Assembly: GCA_000442125.1 (NCBI GenBank) | Contig: KE546983.1 | Span: 501,581-565,580, forward strand | Direction of reading: 5' to 3' | Length of the DNA stretch: 64,000 nucleotides | DNA from: Opeltia flavorubescens | Taxonomy: Eukaryota > Ascomycota > Lecanoromycetes > Teloschistales > Teloschistaceae | In this document: one piece after another, positions 42,610-56,467 of the stretch | Layout: each line of letters opens with the position of its first letter | How positions within the stretch are numbered: the stretch's first letter is position 1 | The notes under the pieces: generated by a model | The model's input: only the letters and a program-made list of their open reading frames with translations | What the model was told of the DNA's origin: nothing | The model's database searches: none | Translations under genes and position numbers: made by a program

Positions 42610-45600
42610 TTTTAATATTTCTATTTTTTATAAAAAACAGTTCGACTATATTATAAAGCTATAATATAAAATAGTAATAATAATATTATATTTATAATTA
42701 AATTATAATCGCTAATAAATATAATTATATTATAAAATAATAATATAAATAAATTTATTAATAATATTTTAAATATAGAAATTCGAGCTTTTAAAATAAA
42801 ATTAGCTTTAGTTTATTAATAAAAAAAATTAGAAATATTAAAAGTAGAAAAGAAATTAGAATTTCTAAAGCTATTTATTATTATATATCGATAATAAACT
42901 TTTAAAACTATAATTAACGATTTTAAATATATTAAAAAATAAAAAATAAATAAAAAGTCGAAATTAAAAATTTTTAACTCTATTTAATATAAAAATAAAA
43001 ATTATATAGAATATATACTATTTAAACGCGAATATAAATATATTTTCGAAATTTATTTAATTATATATAAAACGGAAGCCTTAAAAATTCTATTTAATAT
43101 AAATTATCTTAATTATTATTTAATAAATATATAAAATCGAATTAAAAAAACGAATTTAAATATTAGGTTTAAAATAATCTAAAATAAATAATTAAAATTT
43201 CTATTAAATTAATTCGACCTTTAAATTATTTATAATATTAAAATAATATTATAATATTTTAACGCGAAATATTATAATAAATAAAATATTCTTTTATTTA
43301 TTAAATATTTAAAAAATTTTAAAAATTATATAAAAAAACTTTTATTAAATTATATTTAAATAAATATTTTAAAAAACGCCTTTTAAAATACTATAATCGA
43401 CGAAATATTTAAAATATTTAATTTTCCGAAAATATATTAAAGGATTATTAATTAAATAATTAAAATTAAAGTCGATTTAATTATAATATTAGGCGCGTAT
43501 TAATTATAATAATATAAATACTAGAGTATTAAATTTTAAAAGCTATAAAAGTAATTAAAAAAAATAAAATCTATTTAATACTATTATATCGGTAATTAAC
43601 GCGAATATAATAATAACTAGTTATAGAAATTATAAAAGCTAGTATAATTTCTAAAAATATAATTTAAATAATAGCCGCGAATTTTATAAAAATAGTAACG
43701 TACTAATAATAATTATTTATAAAAAATATAATAAAAAAAACTATAAAAAATCCGATTACTTTTATAAAAAAAAAAAAAAAAAAAATAAAATCTAGTAAAT
43801 ATTATTTTTATATTATTAAATCGCTAATAAATAAAATTATAATTATTTTATCTAATTATAAATATAATTATTTAAAAAAAAAAAAAAAAATTAAATTAAT
43901 AATATTTATTAATTATAATATAAATTTGAATTTTATATTATAATATTATATAAAGGAATTAAAACTATATAATAGCCGCGATATTAAAGCGCTAGTTAGA
44001 ATATTAAATAATATAAGTTTAATTTATATTTAAAAATATAAATTTCCGGTTAACTTTATTAATTTAAAAAAAAAATCTAGAATAATAATAAATAAATATA
44101 TTAAAACGAATATTAAATTTTTTAATATTATATTTAATCTTTTATAATTATATTAATATAATTTAAATATTAACTAGATATATATATAATAAATATAACG
44201 CGATTTTAGTATTATTCTAGCGGGAATAGATATTAAACTAATCCCGGTTAAAAAATTAGAATATTTATTAAAAATAAAAGAATTTAAATAATTATATTTT
44301 TTTAATATAAAGTTATATAATAAAAATAATATAATCGCTTTATATAATATTAAAAAAATAATTTTATTTAAAAAATACGCTAATTTAAAAAAAATTTATA
44401 TTTTTTAAAAAATTAATAAACTTTTTAAATATTTTATAAATAATTATATTTTTAAAATAATAGATAATTTACCGTTTAAATTTTTATATAATTTTTTAAT
44501 TATTAAATTAAAGGTTTTACGGACCTATATTAATAAAAGTTTAATAAAAAAATTTATTTATTATTTAATATCGCGAGCTAGTATATTAATTATATTTATA
44601 AAAAAAAAAATAATAACCTTCGCCTTTATATTAACTACTAGAGGCTAAATCGAGTTATTATTAAAAATTAATACCCTTTTTTTCTAATATTAAAAGTTTT
44701 AGATAGATTATATAAAATAATAACTTTTACCTATTTAAATATTCGAAATATTTATTATTATATTAAAATCCGGAAGAGTAATAAATAAAAAATAATATTT
44801 TATATCTATTATAGCTATTTTAAATACTATATTATATTATTAAATTTAATAAATACCCCGATTATTTTTTAAATATATATTAATAATATTTTTAAAAATT
44901 TTTTAAATCTATTTATTGTAATATATATAGATAATTTATTTATTTATTTAAAAAATAAAGCCGAATATTTAATATATATATATATAAAATCTTTATAAAA
45001 TTATTATAATATAAATTATATATTAAATTAAAAAAGTATTTATTTAATATATATAAAGTTAGATTTATAAAATATATTATTTATTTTAATAGTATTATAA
45101 TAAAAAAAGTTTATATTAAATATATAAAGAATTAGTCTCTTTTAAAATTATATTATAATATATAATATTTTTTTAAATTCGTAAATTTTTACTAATATTT
45201 TATTAAAATATTTTTATAAATAATATTACTATTAATATCGCTATTATAAGGTAATAATAAAGGAAAATTTAATATTAAATTTATTTTAATTAAAAAAGTA
45301 GCTAGTATATTTAAAATATTAAAGGAATATTTTATAATAGCGTTTATTTTATAATAATTTAATTATATATTTTAAATTTTTATTAAAACCGATATTTTAA
45401 AATATACTATTTTAGTAATTATTTTATAATTTTTTAATACCGATATATAAATCCGCTAGTATTTTATTATCTATTAGTTTTATAAAAAAACGATAATAGA
45501 ATATAATTATAATATTGAAGATTTTAAAATATTAGCTAATATTTATATCTATAAATAATAGTAATATTATATTAAAAAAGCTTTTTATAAAATAAAAATT

Positions 45601-48600
45601 ATTATTAATTATATAAACTTTTATAATTTTTTTATAAAAAAGGAATTAAATTATAAAAATATTAGATAATAAAAATAACTAGTTAAGCTAGATTTAAATT
45701 TAAAATATAGGTTAAATAAATTAAATTTTATTAATATAATATTATAAAAAAATAATTATAAAGTATTTAAAATTTATATTGCTTTTAATATTTTAAATTA
45801 AAAATATATTTATTTAATTTTATATTCTAGAAAATTTTAAAAAAATTTTAAAAAAAGCGTAAAACTAATTATAGGTTTTTTAAAAATCTAACGCTATTTA
45901 TTTAGAACTATTATAAAATAAAATAAAAATAAATTTAAACGTTTATAAAAATCTTTAAATAATATTAAAAAATCGTTAAAAAATAATAAAAAAAGCTATT
46001 TTAATAATAAAATATTATTAATTAATTTTAAAAATATTTAAAAAAATTTTTAAAAATTATTTAAAAATATTAAAACCGCTATTAAAAATTTTTAAAATAT
46101 AATAATAATATATTATATAGCGAAAAAAATAAAAGCTAATATTTTTAATAAAAAAAATAAATTTTTAAAAGATTTTTTTAAATATAGATTTTTAATAAAA
46201 GGTCGCGTATTTTATATTTATATAAAGAAGCGTAATAATAATATATTATTTATATTTTTTTATAATTAAAAACTATTTTTAATATTAATAAAAAAAAGAA
46301 ATAAAAATACTTTAAAAAATAATATAAAAATATCGACTCTATTTTTTATAGCTAAAAGGAAGTTTTTTAAAATAAAAAAAAGATATTTACTAGTAAAAAC
46401 TCGTGATTTTAAAGTATATAAAAAATTAAAAACTTTTTATAATTCTAATACTATTATATATAATAATATTTAATCGATTTTTTTAAATAATTTTAATAAT
46501 TTTAAAAATTTATAATTAAAGCGATAAATTATTAAAAAAACGACTTTAAAAAATATATATAATATACTCCTATTATTTTTTTATTATATTATAAAAAAGT
46601 TTTAAAAATTTAATAATATAATTAAAAAATTAATATTTTTAAAAAATAAATCGTTTAATAATTTATTAAACGTTTATATAACGTTAAAATAATTTAATAA
46701 AAATTATAAATAATATTAAAACTAAAAATAATTTTATTATAATAAATAATAGTCTTTATTTTTTAATATAATTAAATAAAAAGTTTTTAAATATAATTAT
46801 AACAATTTTATAATAGATTATTTCGATTATAAAAAAATATTAAAATTTATTCACCGAAAATATTTTTAGCCGAATATAATAAAAAAAATTAAATACTATA
46901 TATATATTTATAATATATATTATTAGATAAAACCTATAAAATATAAATTATTTAGTAAAATATAGCTATTAGAAAAATTTTTAAAATCGTTTAATAATTT
47001 AATTATAGATTTTATTATTAATTTATTTTTATATAAACGCTTTTATATTATATATAATTCGATTTTCTTAATAATCGATTATTATATAAAGTTTATTATA
47101 TATATTTTATATTAAATAGTTATAATTATAGAAAAGCTAGCGGATATTTTTATTAATAAAATATATAGCTATTATAATATATTTAAATTGTTAGTTTTTA
47201 ATTAAAATTTTTTTTTTATTTTATAATTTTAATCTATTTTTTATTATTATTAAAAGATTTAATATTATTTAAATATTATTTTTTTTTTATAAATTAATAA
47301 ATAAATTAAATAATAAAATTAAATTTTAAAGTAATTTTTAAAAAATTCTATTAATTATAATTAAAATAATTAAAATAAATAACTATTTTTTATAAAATTT
47401 ATATATAATAATAATAAATATATTTTTACTGATATAATATTATTTTTTATCGCTATTAATAGATATTTTAATCTAAAAAATAATATTTAAATTAATAATA
47501 CTAAAAATAATATATTTAAAGTATATTAATATATTAAAAAATATATATATATATATTTAATTTAAAAGCTAATAAAAAATAATAATAAAAAATAATTTAA
47601 ATATTATAATTAAAAATATTTTATAAAATCCTTCGCTACTAGCGATATAATATAACTAAATAGGCGTAATATTAAAATAAAAAAGTTATTAAAGAAACTA
47701 AATTATAAATTTTATAAACTTTTTAAAGTAATAAAATTAATAAATTTATAATTATATTATTTAAAACTTCTAGCGTTAATAGATTATATCTATTTTAATT
47801 TTTATATTTTTTTCCTCGAGCTATATATAATAGTAGAAGAGAGAGATAAAAAAAATCTACTATTTTTATTTATTAATAATAAAAAATAATATAAAATCGA
47901 AAAAGTATTAAATTTAAAATAGTACTATAGAAAATTATAATATTTAATAAAATAATTTAATTATAGCTTTAAAAATAATAATTCATTTAATATTAAAAAA
48001 ATATCGAAAACTAGCGAATATATAAAGAACTTCTATTATATATATTTTAAAAAACCTTTAAATAATAATAAAAAAAAGCTTTTAAAAAAAAATAAAAAAA
48101 GAAAATAAATTATAATTAAACTATATATAAATATAAAAATAAATTAATAAATAAAATTAAAAATATAAAACTATAATATCAAAAACGCGAAATAGTAATA
48201 AAAATAAAATTTTATATAAATATTAAAGTTTATCTATTAAATATATAATAAAAAATATATATTATAAAATATTCTATTAAAAAAAATTATAATTAAAAAA
48301 AAATTTTATTAAAATATAAATTTTAAAATTATAATTATTTAAAAACGATATAAGTTTAAAAATAGAATATAGAAATAAATATATAAAAATAAATATTAAA
48401 AATAGATATAAAACGCTAGACGAATATAAAATTATATAATAATATTATTTTTTTTTATCTCGCTTTTATTAATAGAAAAAAAATTATTTTTTCTAGCCGA
48501 ATTTAACTACTCCTTTTTAATAATTAAAAAATCTAAGCGATTTTAATATAAAATTAGCGTACGAAATTAAATAAAAAAAGTAAATATATAATAAAATATA

Positions 48601-49792
48601 TTATATTAATATTTATATTAATTGATTTTTTTAAAATATAAATAGTTTTAATAATATTAAAAGTATTAATAGTTTTTTTTCGCTATATTTTAGTTTTCTT
48701 CTAAGCTTTAATTGATTTATAGCTAAAAAAAATAATAATATATAAATAACGCGTAATATATCGCTTTTTATTATTATTAATAATATTAATAATAATAATA
48801 ATAGAAATTATTTTATTAGTAATTAAAATAAATTTTTAAAAAATTTATATAAATTAAAAAAGCTACCGTAATATATAAATTTAATATATTAATTTATATT
48901 TTTTTTAAAATTTAAAATAACGCGTATAATATTTAAAACTAATATTAAATTTTATATAATAAATAAAAATATAATAAATAATAAAATTATTTTTTATTTA
49001 TTTTTTATTAAAAATTATTAAATACTAATATTAAATAAGCGATATATATTATAATATTAGTTTTAATATATTAATAGTAGTAATCCTTTTATAAAATTAA
49101 AGTATTTAATAATATTAAAGTATTAAATATTTATATATTTTAAAAAAATTTTTTAATTATAAAAGTTTTAAAAGCTTTAAAATCTATAATAAAAAATATA
49201 AAAATTAGAAAAAATTTATAAAAAGATAGAGCCGGTAAATAAAAATAAATTATAATAAAAATATTAAAAATATAAATTAAAGAATATTTTATACTAAAAG
49301 AAAATATTTATTATATATTTATAAATAAAAAATAAAATTATATTATTTAATATAAAGTTTATAATATTAATAATATAATTTAAATTATTTAAAATTTAAT
49401 AACTTTAATTATTTATAATTATTCTAGTATAATATAGCCGCTAAATAGAATTATTAAATAATATTAATTTTTATAGATATGTTTTAATATAAATATTCGC
49501 TAAATATTAAAAAGTATTAATAATATATTATAACGCGATAATTAATATTAATATTAATATCGAATAATTTTTAATATATAAAGTAAAACTATTTATATAT
49601 TTTATATATTTTATATATAATAATAAAACGTTTTATATATAAACGCGTATTAATATTATATATTTTTAAATTATTAATTTTATTAATATATATTTTAGAT
49701 ATATATATTTTATTTAAAAAACTTAGCTATTTATTATATATATATCGCCTAACTATAAAATAATAAAAATATTATTATAGAAGAGGGAATAT

Positions 49793-50049
49793 TATTATAA
49801 TTAATAATAGTCTAGTTTATTATAATATTATAGAACCGTTATATAGCTTCGGCTAAAATATTATATTATTATATTATATTAATAGGAAAAAAGGTTTATA
49901 TAATTAAAGGAATTTTTTTTAATTTTTTTAACTTTTTAAATATTAATATATATATATTTTCTATATTTAATTCTATATATATAATAGTAAAATACTAAAT
50001 TATTATTTATATTTCTATATAGTTTTTCTATTATTATATTCTTTTTACA
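49793..50049 (+). repeat. Right LTR of element D (uninterrupted)
   Basis: 257 bp ending ctttttaca. It serves as the reference that reveals the split left LTR, and keeps more G/C (gaaccgttatatagcttcgg) than the left copy's first half. Confidence 0.85.
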
Positions 50050-51881
50050 ACTAATATCTTTTAAAATAATTTTTTTATATAAAAAATATTTAAATTTTTT
50101 TATAATAAAGCTATATACTTTAAATATATTCTTTTAATAAAATATAAAAAACGAAATAAATTTTTATATTATTAGAACTAATTATTTATTTTTAATTTTA
50201 AATTTTTAAAAAATCGCTTTTATTAATTATATTAAAATTATCCTATTACTAGCTATTTTAAAAAAATTAAAATTTATAAATTATTATACTAAAATTATAG
50301 AGAGTTTAAAAATTATCAATATATAATATAAAATATTCGAAATTATTACTTTTATATTAAAAATAAACCTAAATATAAATTTAAAACTATTATAATAAAG
50401 TTTTTATTTATATTTATCTAGTATTAGTATAATATTTTTATAGATTTTATTATTAAATTATTTAAAAGTAATAAATATAATATAATTATAATAATAATAA
50501 ATTAATTATTAAAAATATATTACTATATATTTTATTATAAAATTAATAATATTAAAAAATTTATTAAACTATTTAGAAATTATATATAAAAAATATAAAG
50601 TTTATTTAAAAATAATATTTTTAATTAAAACCTTTTATTTATAAAACGATTTTAGAAAATTATTTATAAAAGAATTTAAATATTTAAAAATTTTTTTAAT
50701 ACTTTTTATTTTAAAATTAATAGTTGAATTAAATATTTAAAGTTTATTATAAAATAATACCTTTAAAATTATATTATTTATTTATAAAATAATTAAATTA
50801 AATAACTATTAGCCGTTAAATTGAATATTTATAATTATATTTTTAAAATTATTATAATAAATTTATTTTTTATTAATTATAGATTTTATTTTTAAATAAA
50901 TCTAAAACCTTTTAATATTTCTAGCCTAAATACTTTTTATAAAAAAACCAATATAGCGAGTAAATTATTAATAATATAAAAAATTTAATTAAATATATTA
51001 GCTTTAATATAATATTAATATAAATTAAATATATTAAATATATTAATTTCAGCCGCGCGCTAGTATTAAAATTTAATATTAGCGATTTTATTAAATTTAA
51101 TACCTATAATATTAAAATATATAAATTTTTAAAAAAATTAGATTATAAATATAAAAAACTTTATTTTATATTTAAAATTATTAATTTTTATATTTATTAT
51201 CTAAAACTACTTTTTTTTATTTTTTATATAATTTTACTAAAATTTATTATTAATAATTTTTATTTAAAATAAATAATCCCGTTATTATTATTTATAAAAA
51301 ATTAATAGTAAAAAAAATTATTAATTAAAATAAATTCTAGATTTTTTATATTAATATAACTAGTTATTATATTAAATTTAATAAAAAGATTATAATATAT
51401 TATATTTAATTTTTATTTAAAATTTTACTAATATTATATATTTATTAATTATTTTTTATATTTAATATTTTTATAAATTCTCGAAATTTTATATTTAAAC
51501 CCGCTATTAAATAATAATCTAAATATTATATTTTATATTAAATTTTATCTATTATAGTATTATAATTAAAATAGCTAATTTTTATAGTATATAATTATTA
51601 TAAATTTTAATTAATACTATTTTATATATTTTAAAAATATATTTTTATTTAAAAATCGCGAATTTAAATTTATAATAAAATTTTATTTTAAATTTATATA
51701 TAAAAATATAAAAATAATATTTTAATTATTAGAATTTTTTTTTAAATTTTTTTAAAAAACCTTTTAAAAATTTTTAAATATTATTTTGCTTTTAATTTTT
51801 TTTCTATTAATTATTAATAATTTCCGTTGTTATCTAAATAAATTATTTTTATAGAACTCGGAATATTAAAAAAAAAGCTAT

Positions 51882-52115
51882 TATTATAATACTAGTATAT
51901 ATAGTTTTAAAAATAATATATAAATTTAAAAAATAGTTTTTTTATAATATTCGTTTAATAATTAATTTTATAAAAAAAGTCTATAGATATAATTTATATA
52001 TCTATTTATTAGCGAGTTTTTTTTTTTTTTTTTTTTATACAATATTTTATATAATATTTATTTTAATAATTCAAATTTTTATATTTTTTAAATTAATTTT
52101 TTGAACTTTATAATA
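51882..52115 (+). repeat. Right LTR of element F
   Basis: Pairs with 22,267-22,494; the few extra bases are largely a long T run near 52,018-52,037. Followed by target duplication attta at 52,116-52,120. Confidence 0.8.
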
Positions 52116-52120
52116 ATTTA

Positions 52121-54690
52121 TTATAAAACTAGTTATTTTCGCCGTTTTTATTTTAAAAATATATAAATAAATTTATTTTATTAATATTACTTATCTTTTA
52201 ATAATTAAAATATATTTATTATATTTTAAATTATTATTTTATTTAAAATAAAAATATAAAAAGCTAATAATTAATTTCTAGTTTTTAATAAAACTATATT
52301 AATTTTAATTTTTATATATATTTATTATTTTTTCAAATAAAATTATTATTATAATTTTATTATATATAAAAAATTTTTATTGTTTTTTCAATATTATTAA
52401 CTACTTATAATATAAAATATTATATATATATATTATATAAAAATATTCCTTTTAATATATTATATAAAAATTCTACTATTTTTTTATTAATAATTATATT
52501 TATCGGAATTAAATTATAAATAATTTTAAAAAATAATTTTTTAAAATATTTCGTTTTTATAAATAATCTAAATATAATTTTATCTATTTTAAAAAATATA
52601 TATATTTTATATTTATATATTATTAGTATTTTTTATTTATTTAAAATTTTTATTTTTTTAATAATTTTAATAAAATAATAAATAATTTTATTTTTAATAT
52701 AAATAAAAAACTAATATTATTTATAAAAAATATCGATTTATATAATAGTAAAGTTAATTTAAAAATTTAATTAACTAATAAAATTTTTTTTAAAAAATTA
52801 ATAATTTTTATTTTTTTTTAATTAAATTATTATTTAATTATTTTAATATAAATAATAATATTAAATATAAAAATAAAAGTTTTTATTTATTAATATATTT
52901 TTTTCTATTAGATTTATTATTAAATTTTAATATATAATATATATTTATTAATATTTAATTATATTATTAATTAGTATATTTTTATTTATATTAATTTTTT
53001 TATAAATTTTAATTCGTATTAAAATTATTTTAGTATTAAATAGTTTATTATTTATATATTTATATTTTTTAATAAAACTATTTTATAGAAAACTATTATA
53101 TTTACAATTAAAAAAACTATAATTTATAATTTATAAAAAGCGAAAATAAAAATCTATAGTAAAAATATTTAAAAATATAATAAATATATTAAAATTTAAT
53201 AATATAATTATATTAAATTTTTTTTTATTATTTATTTATTTTATTTTTTTATTTATTTTTATTTTAATTAAAAAAATTTTAAATTTTTTTTAAATTTATT
53301 TTTAAATATTTATTTTAAATTTATATTAAAATTATAAAATTTTTTTGAAATAATTTATTTAAAAATAATAATATTTTATTAATTAATATATAATTCTATA
53401 AATATTTAAACTAGAGCTATTAATATATATATTATTTAAATAATTTCAATAATTAAATAGTCGATTTTTATTAGTATTTTTATTTTTTTATATATAATTT
53501 TCGATAATAATAATAAAAATAGTATAAAATATTAATTTACTTTTCGAATTATATATATAAAAATAATTATAAAACTAATTAATAAAACGAAAATATTATA
53601 TTTTATAATTTTTAATTAATATATTTATTATAATAACTATATTATTATTTAATATAAATATATATCTTTTAATTATTATAACGAAACCTCGATAAAATTA
53701 TTTTATATTAGCTGTTTTAATAATTTTATATTTTTTATTATAATTTATAAAGAACTAATTGTTAATATATTATTAAATATTTGAATATTATTAAAAATCT
53801 ATTATAGATTTAATATATTATTATTCGATTTTTATAAAATAAATTAAATCGAATAAAAATAATTTTATTTTAATTATTTAAAATATATTCTATAAATATA
53901 ATTTAGTATTTTAAATATCAATAATATTTTAAATAATAATAGCTTTATATATAAAATCAATAATAGTTAAAAAAAAATTAAATTATTTTTTTAATTTAAA
54001 TAAATCGGATTTATATTTAATTATTTCGATTTTATAATTTTTATATACTATTTCTTCTAATATATTTACTATAGTAATATTTAATATATTTATAAATTGT
54101 ATATATTATAATTTTTTTAATTTAATAATTATATTAAATTTAATTAAAAGGCTAAAATTAATAAAAAACTAAATTTTATAAAAAATAGCTTTTAATTTAA
54201 TTATCGCGATCTATAAGTTTTCGTTTTTAAAATTAATAAATTTAAATTTTTATTTATTTATAATAATAATAAAAGAATATATATATAAAATAAAAAAATC
54301 TAATAATTAAATAAGTAGTTTCTATATTTTTTTTATTAATTAAATAATTTTTTTTAATAAATATATAATAAAAGTATTTTAATATATTTAATAAATTTTT
54401 AAATAAAATTAAAAATTTAATTAATATTTATATTATAATTAAATATAAATATAATACTATAAATATATAAAAGTATAAAATTTTAAATTAATAAATATTA
54501 AATAAATATATATATATATATATATATATAAATTAATTATTAAAAAAAATCTATAAAAAAATATTAAATCGTTTAATATTTAGTATAATAAAGCTAATTA
54601 TTTAATTAAATTATTATTATTAAATTAGCAGATTTTAGTATAATATACGCCTATAGTTCGCTTAAATAATATAAAAATTAACTATTTACA
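52121..54690. other. RIP-saturated sequence right of the nest, unclassified
   Basis: The right flank of element F up to the composition boundary. No gene and no LTR or TIR pair was found. It presumably belongs to the same older sequence as the left flank at 15.5-22.3 kb, but homology was not demonstrable by eye. It ends with an (AT)n run and a short transitional stretch with sparse G/C. Confidence 0.5.
54506..54531. repeat. (AT)n microsatellite
   Basis: About 26 bases of uninterrupted TA alternation close to the right edge of the AT-rich block. Confidence 0.9.
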
Positions 54691-55236
54691 AATGCATAAA
54701 TTCAAGCTTTATAAGAACATTGACATCGAGTCTCATACTTTTCACCAAGTCTGGAGAGTCTCTGAAGCCAGGAAATGCTTCGAATGGTCCTTAGCCTTGT
54801 CGTTGCTGGTCAATCAAAGAAATGGTCATTTCTTCTTGCGAGGCGCAAGTTTTACTTATTAAACCGCATGTGTCCTTTTTTAATTCGATTTCCATCATCC
54901 AGGATGGTTGACCGATGTCACGAAATGCTAAGAACGAGATCGTTGCTCTCGATGTCCATGCCTTGTTTAAGTATAGTCGATCACATGGAGGCTCGATTCG
55001 AAAAGACGTATGTTTGAAGGCAGGACAGCCACAACAACGCTAGCCTCTCCTGGCAGGGAGCTCCTCCAACCTCCCTTTCTCTCATGCCCTCACCCCACCA
55101 AATATTCTGCAGTGTCTCACTCGGAGCAAGACTGCGTCATGATCGACTTGTTCTACGACTTCGACTTGATCGTGTCAAGTCTCTTTAGTATCCGTGTATT
55201 GGCACCCGTCGGATGACCTCCTCTTCCTCTCTCGCA
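54690..55236. other. Intergenic DNA after the isochore boundary
   Basis: Composition changes abruptly from almost pure A/T to balanced. Short open frames on the plus strand (54,775-55,017; 55,010-55,216) resemble no protein family I know and lack support as genes. The stretch lies immediately upstream of the P450 start and may once have held its promoter. Confidence 0.5.
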
Positions 55237-56467
55237 ATGTCTACTGTACGGACTGCTGTTGTGGCAGCGTCGTTGCTGAAAGCGTTGTGANTAATAGCGT
55301 GCCTTTACTACCAGATACTCCACACCCATTCAAGGCTCAGGCATATCCCGGGTCCATTCTGGGCTCCTCGAATAACAAATCTCCAGCGTATCTCCTGAGT
55401 GAGAAGCCGGCGAGCCCATGAGATCCATACCGAGCTCCACGAGCGTTGTGGAGACTGCATTCGCTTTGGACCCAACATTGTGTCTGTGGCAGACCCATTC
55501 GCCATTTCGACCATCTATCTCATGCGCCCACGGTCTCCGAAGGTGATTCCTGTCCTCGTCCCGCTCGAACGTCGCTGATCGTAACGATCTGCAATGCAAC
55601 TTCTACAAGGTCTTAATGCCTTTCTCGAAAACCAGACCGGCATTACTAGCAGTCTTCAATACCCAAGACGAGACGTTGCGCAAGCAATTGAAGACCCCCA
55701 TTGCCCCATTTTCTCCATATCAAACACCGTCTCTCACGAAGACTTTGTCGACCGTGTACTCCATGTCCTTTTCCATCAACTAGACCATCGTTATGCAGAT
55801 TCGCGTTGCACGTTTGACCTTGGGAATTGGCTCCAGTACTTCGCCTTCGATGTCATGGGTACCCTGACCTTTTCAAAGAGGTATGGGTTCTTGGAGCAAG
55901 GATGTGATGTGAATGGCATGCTAGTGATAAACTGGAATTACATGACGGATGCGGCATCGTTCACTCAAATCCCCTGGTTCGACAATGTATGGAGAAAGAA
56001 TCTATTGGCCGCCGCGCTGAAGGATTCAACCGGCTTTTCCATTCTTCAAGTTGTCGACGATTTCCTCGGCGAGAGACAGAGAAAGGCAGAAGACACTGAC
56101 GTTGGGGAGAAGGGCGTACCTTTTCACCAAAAGGATATGCTGTCTCTTTTTCTCGAGCTCTCCAAAACTAATGATCCCGTGCCTCCTCAGTAAATTAGAT
56201 CTGTTTCTGCTTCTATTCGTGCAGGGAATTCTGATTTTTCGCTACTGCTGCTCCAGGGCTCCAACCGCATGGACTTTCTCGAATATCATCGCCGGCTCGG
56301 ATCCAACTAGGGTCGTTCTCAAGACCACCATATACAATCTAGTAGCACACCCACCCTCGGTGCAACGGCTGTATGACGAATTACTGGATGCTGATAAAAC
56401 ACGGCAATTCACCAGGCCATTCTCCACATGGGACGGTCTTCGTAATCTACCGTACCTCGATGCTTAA
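55237..56467 (+). pseudogene. Cytochrome P450 pseudogene (pisatin-demethylase-like), truncated
   Basis: Relic of a microsomal haem monooxygenase gene. The ATG at 55,237 opens a short hydrophobic anchor; the proline-rich hinge IPGPFWA follows in the same frame at about 55,345-55,365. Then come ELHERCGDCIRFGPNIVSVA (about 55,435-55,495), the long open frame to 56,189 with FDLGNWLQYFAFDVMG typical of fungal pisatin-demethylase-like P450s, and the I-helix AWTFSNIIAGSDPT after a 67-bp GT-AG intron (56,190-56,256). The usual oxygen-binding AGxDTT reads AGSDPT. Similarity stops at NLPYLDA near 56,465, just before the expected ExxR helix; the haem-binding cysteine loop is absent. Two in-frame stops interrupt the anchor and hinge, an N lies at 55,291, and frame changes occur between about 55,560 and 55,710. 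It is certainly non-functional. The subfamily call is tentative. Confidence 0.85.

Larger units (their letters stand above)
26212..50049 (+). mobile_element. Ty3/Gypsy LTR element fossil D (second level of nest)
   Basis: The intact right LTR is 49,793-50,049 (257 bp). The left LTR is the same sequence split by element E into 26,212-26,353 (142 bp) and 42,495-42,609 (115 bp); the halves add up to 257 bp. Flanking five bases are attaa (26,207-26,211) and actaa (50,050-50,054), a target duplication differing by one C/T. The interior 42,610-49,792 reads left to right: gag region about 42.7-43.8 kb, reverse transcriptase with its catalytic box near 44,910-44,940 and the following connection segment to about 45,230, integrase core about 46,970-47,200, and an integrase-tail segment about 47,690-47,830. 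The element proper is about 7.7 kb. It is broken throughout. It is younger than F and older than E. Confidence 0.88.
22267..52115 (+). mobile_element. Ty3/Gypsy LTR element fossil F (outermost of four-deep nest)
   Basis: LTRs at 22,267-22,494 and 51,882-52,115 are direct repeats (shared block taataattaattttata and flanking 200 bases). The five bases attta precede the left LTR (22,262-22,266) and follow the right LTR (52,116-52,120), an exact target duplication. The element proper is about 6 kb and is split by element D at 26,212. Between 24,600 and 25,750 the plus strand shows traces of reverse transcriptase: a catalytic-box region near 25,200-25,260, a connection segment near 25,440-25,540 and an RNase H start near 25,615-25,700. 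It therefore reads left to right, with gag expected at 22.5-24 kb. It is broken throughout, and is the oldest member of the nest by position and by its extreme A/T content. Confidence 0.85.

Noticed and set aside
1-54690. Mitochondrial or plasmid origin because of the extreme A/T content
   Set aside because: LTR pairs, target duplications, Gypsy integrase and reverse-transcriptase traces and transition-only divergence fit RIPed nuclear repeats; no mitochondrial genes, rRNA or tRNA were seen.
55308-55599. Minus-strand open frames opposite the P450 5' end
   Set aside because: Antisense shadows; the plus strand carries clear P450 blocks (PGPFWA, FGPNIVSVADP) over the same bases.
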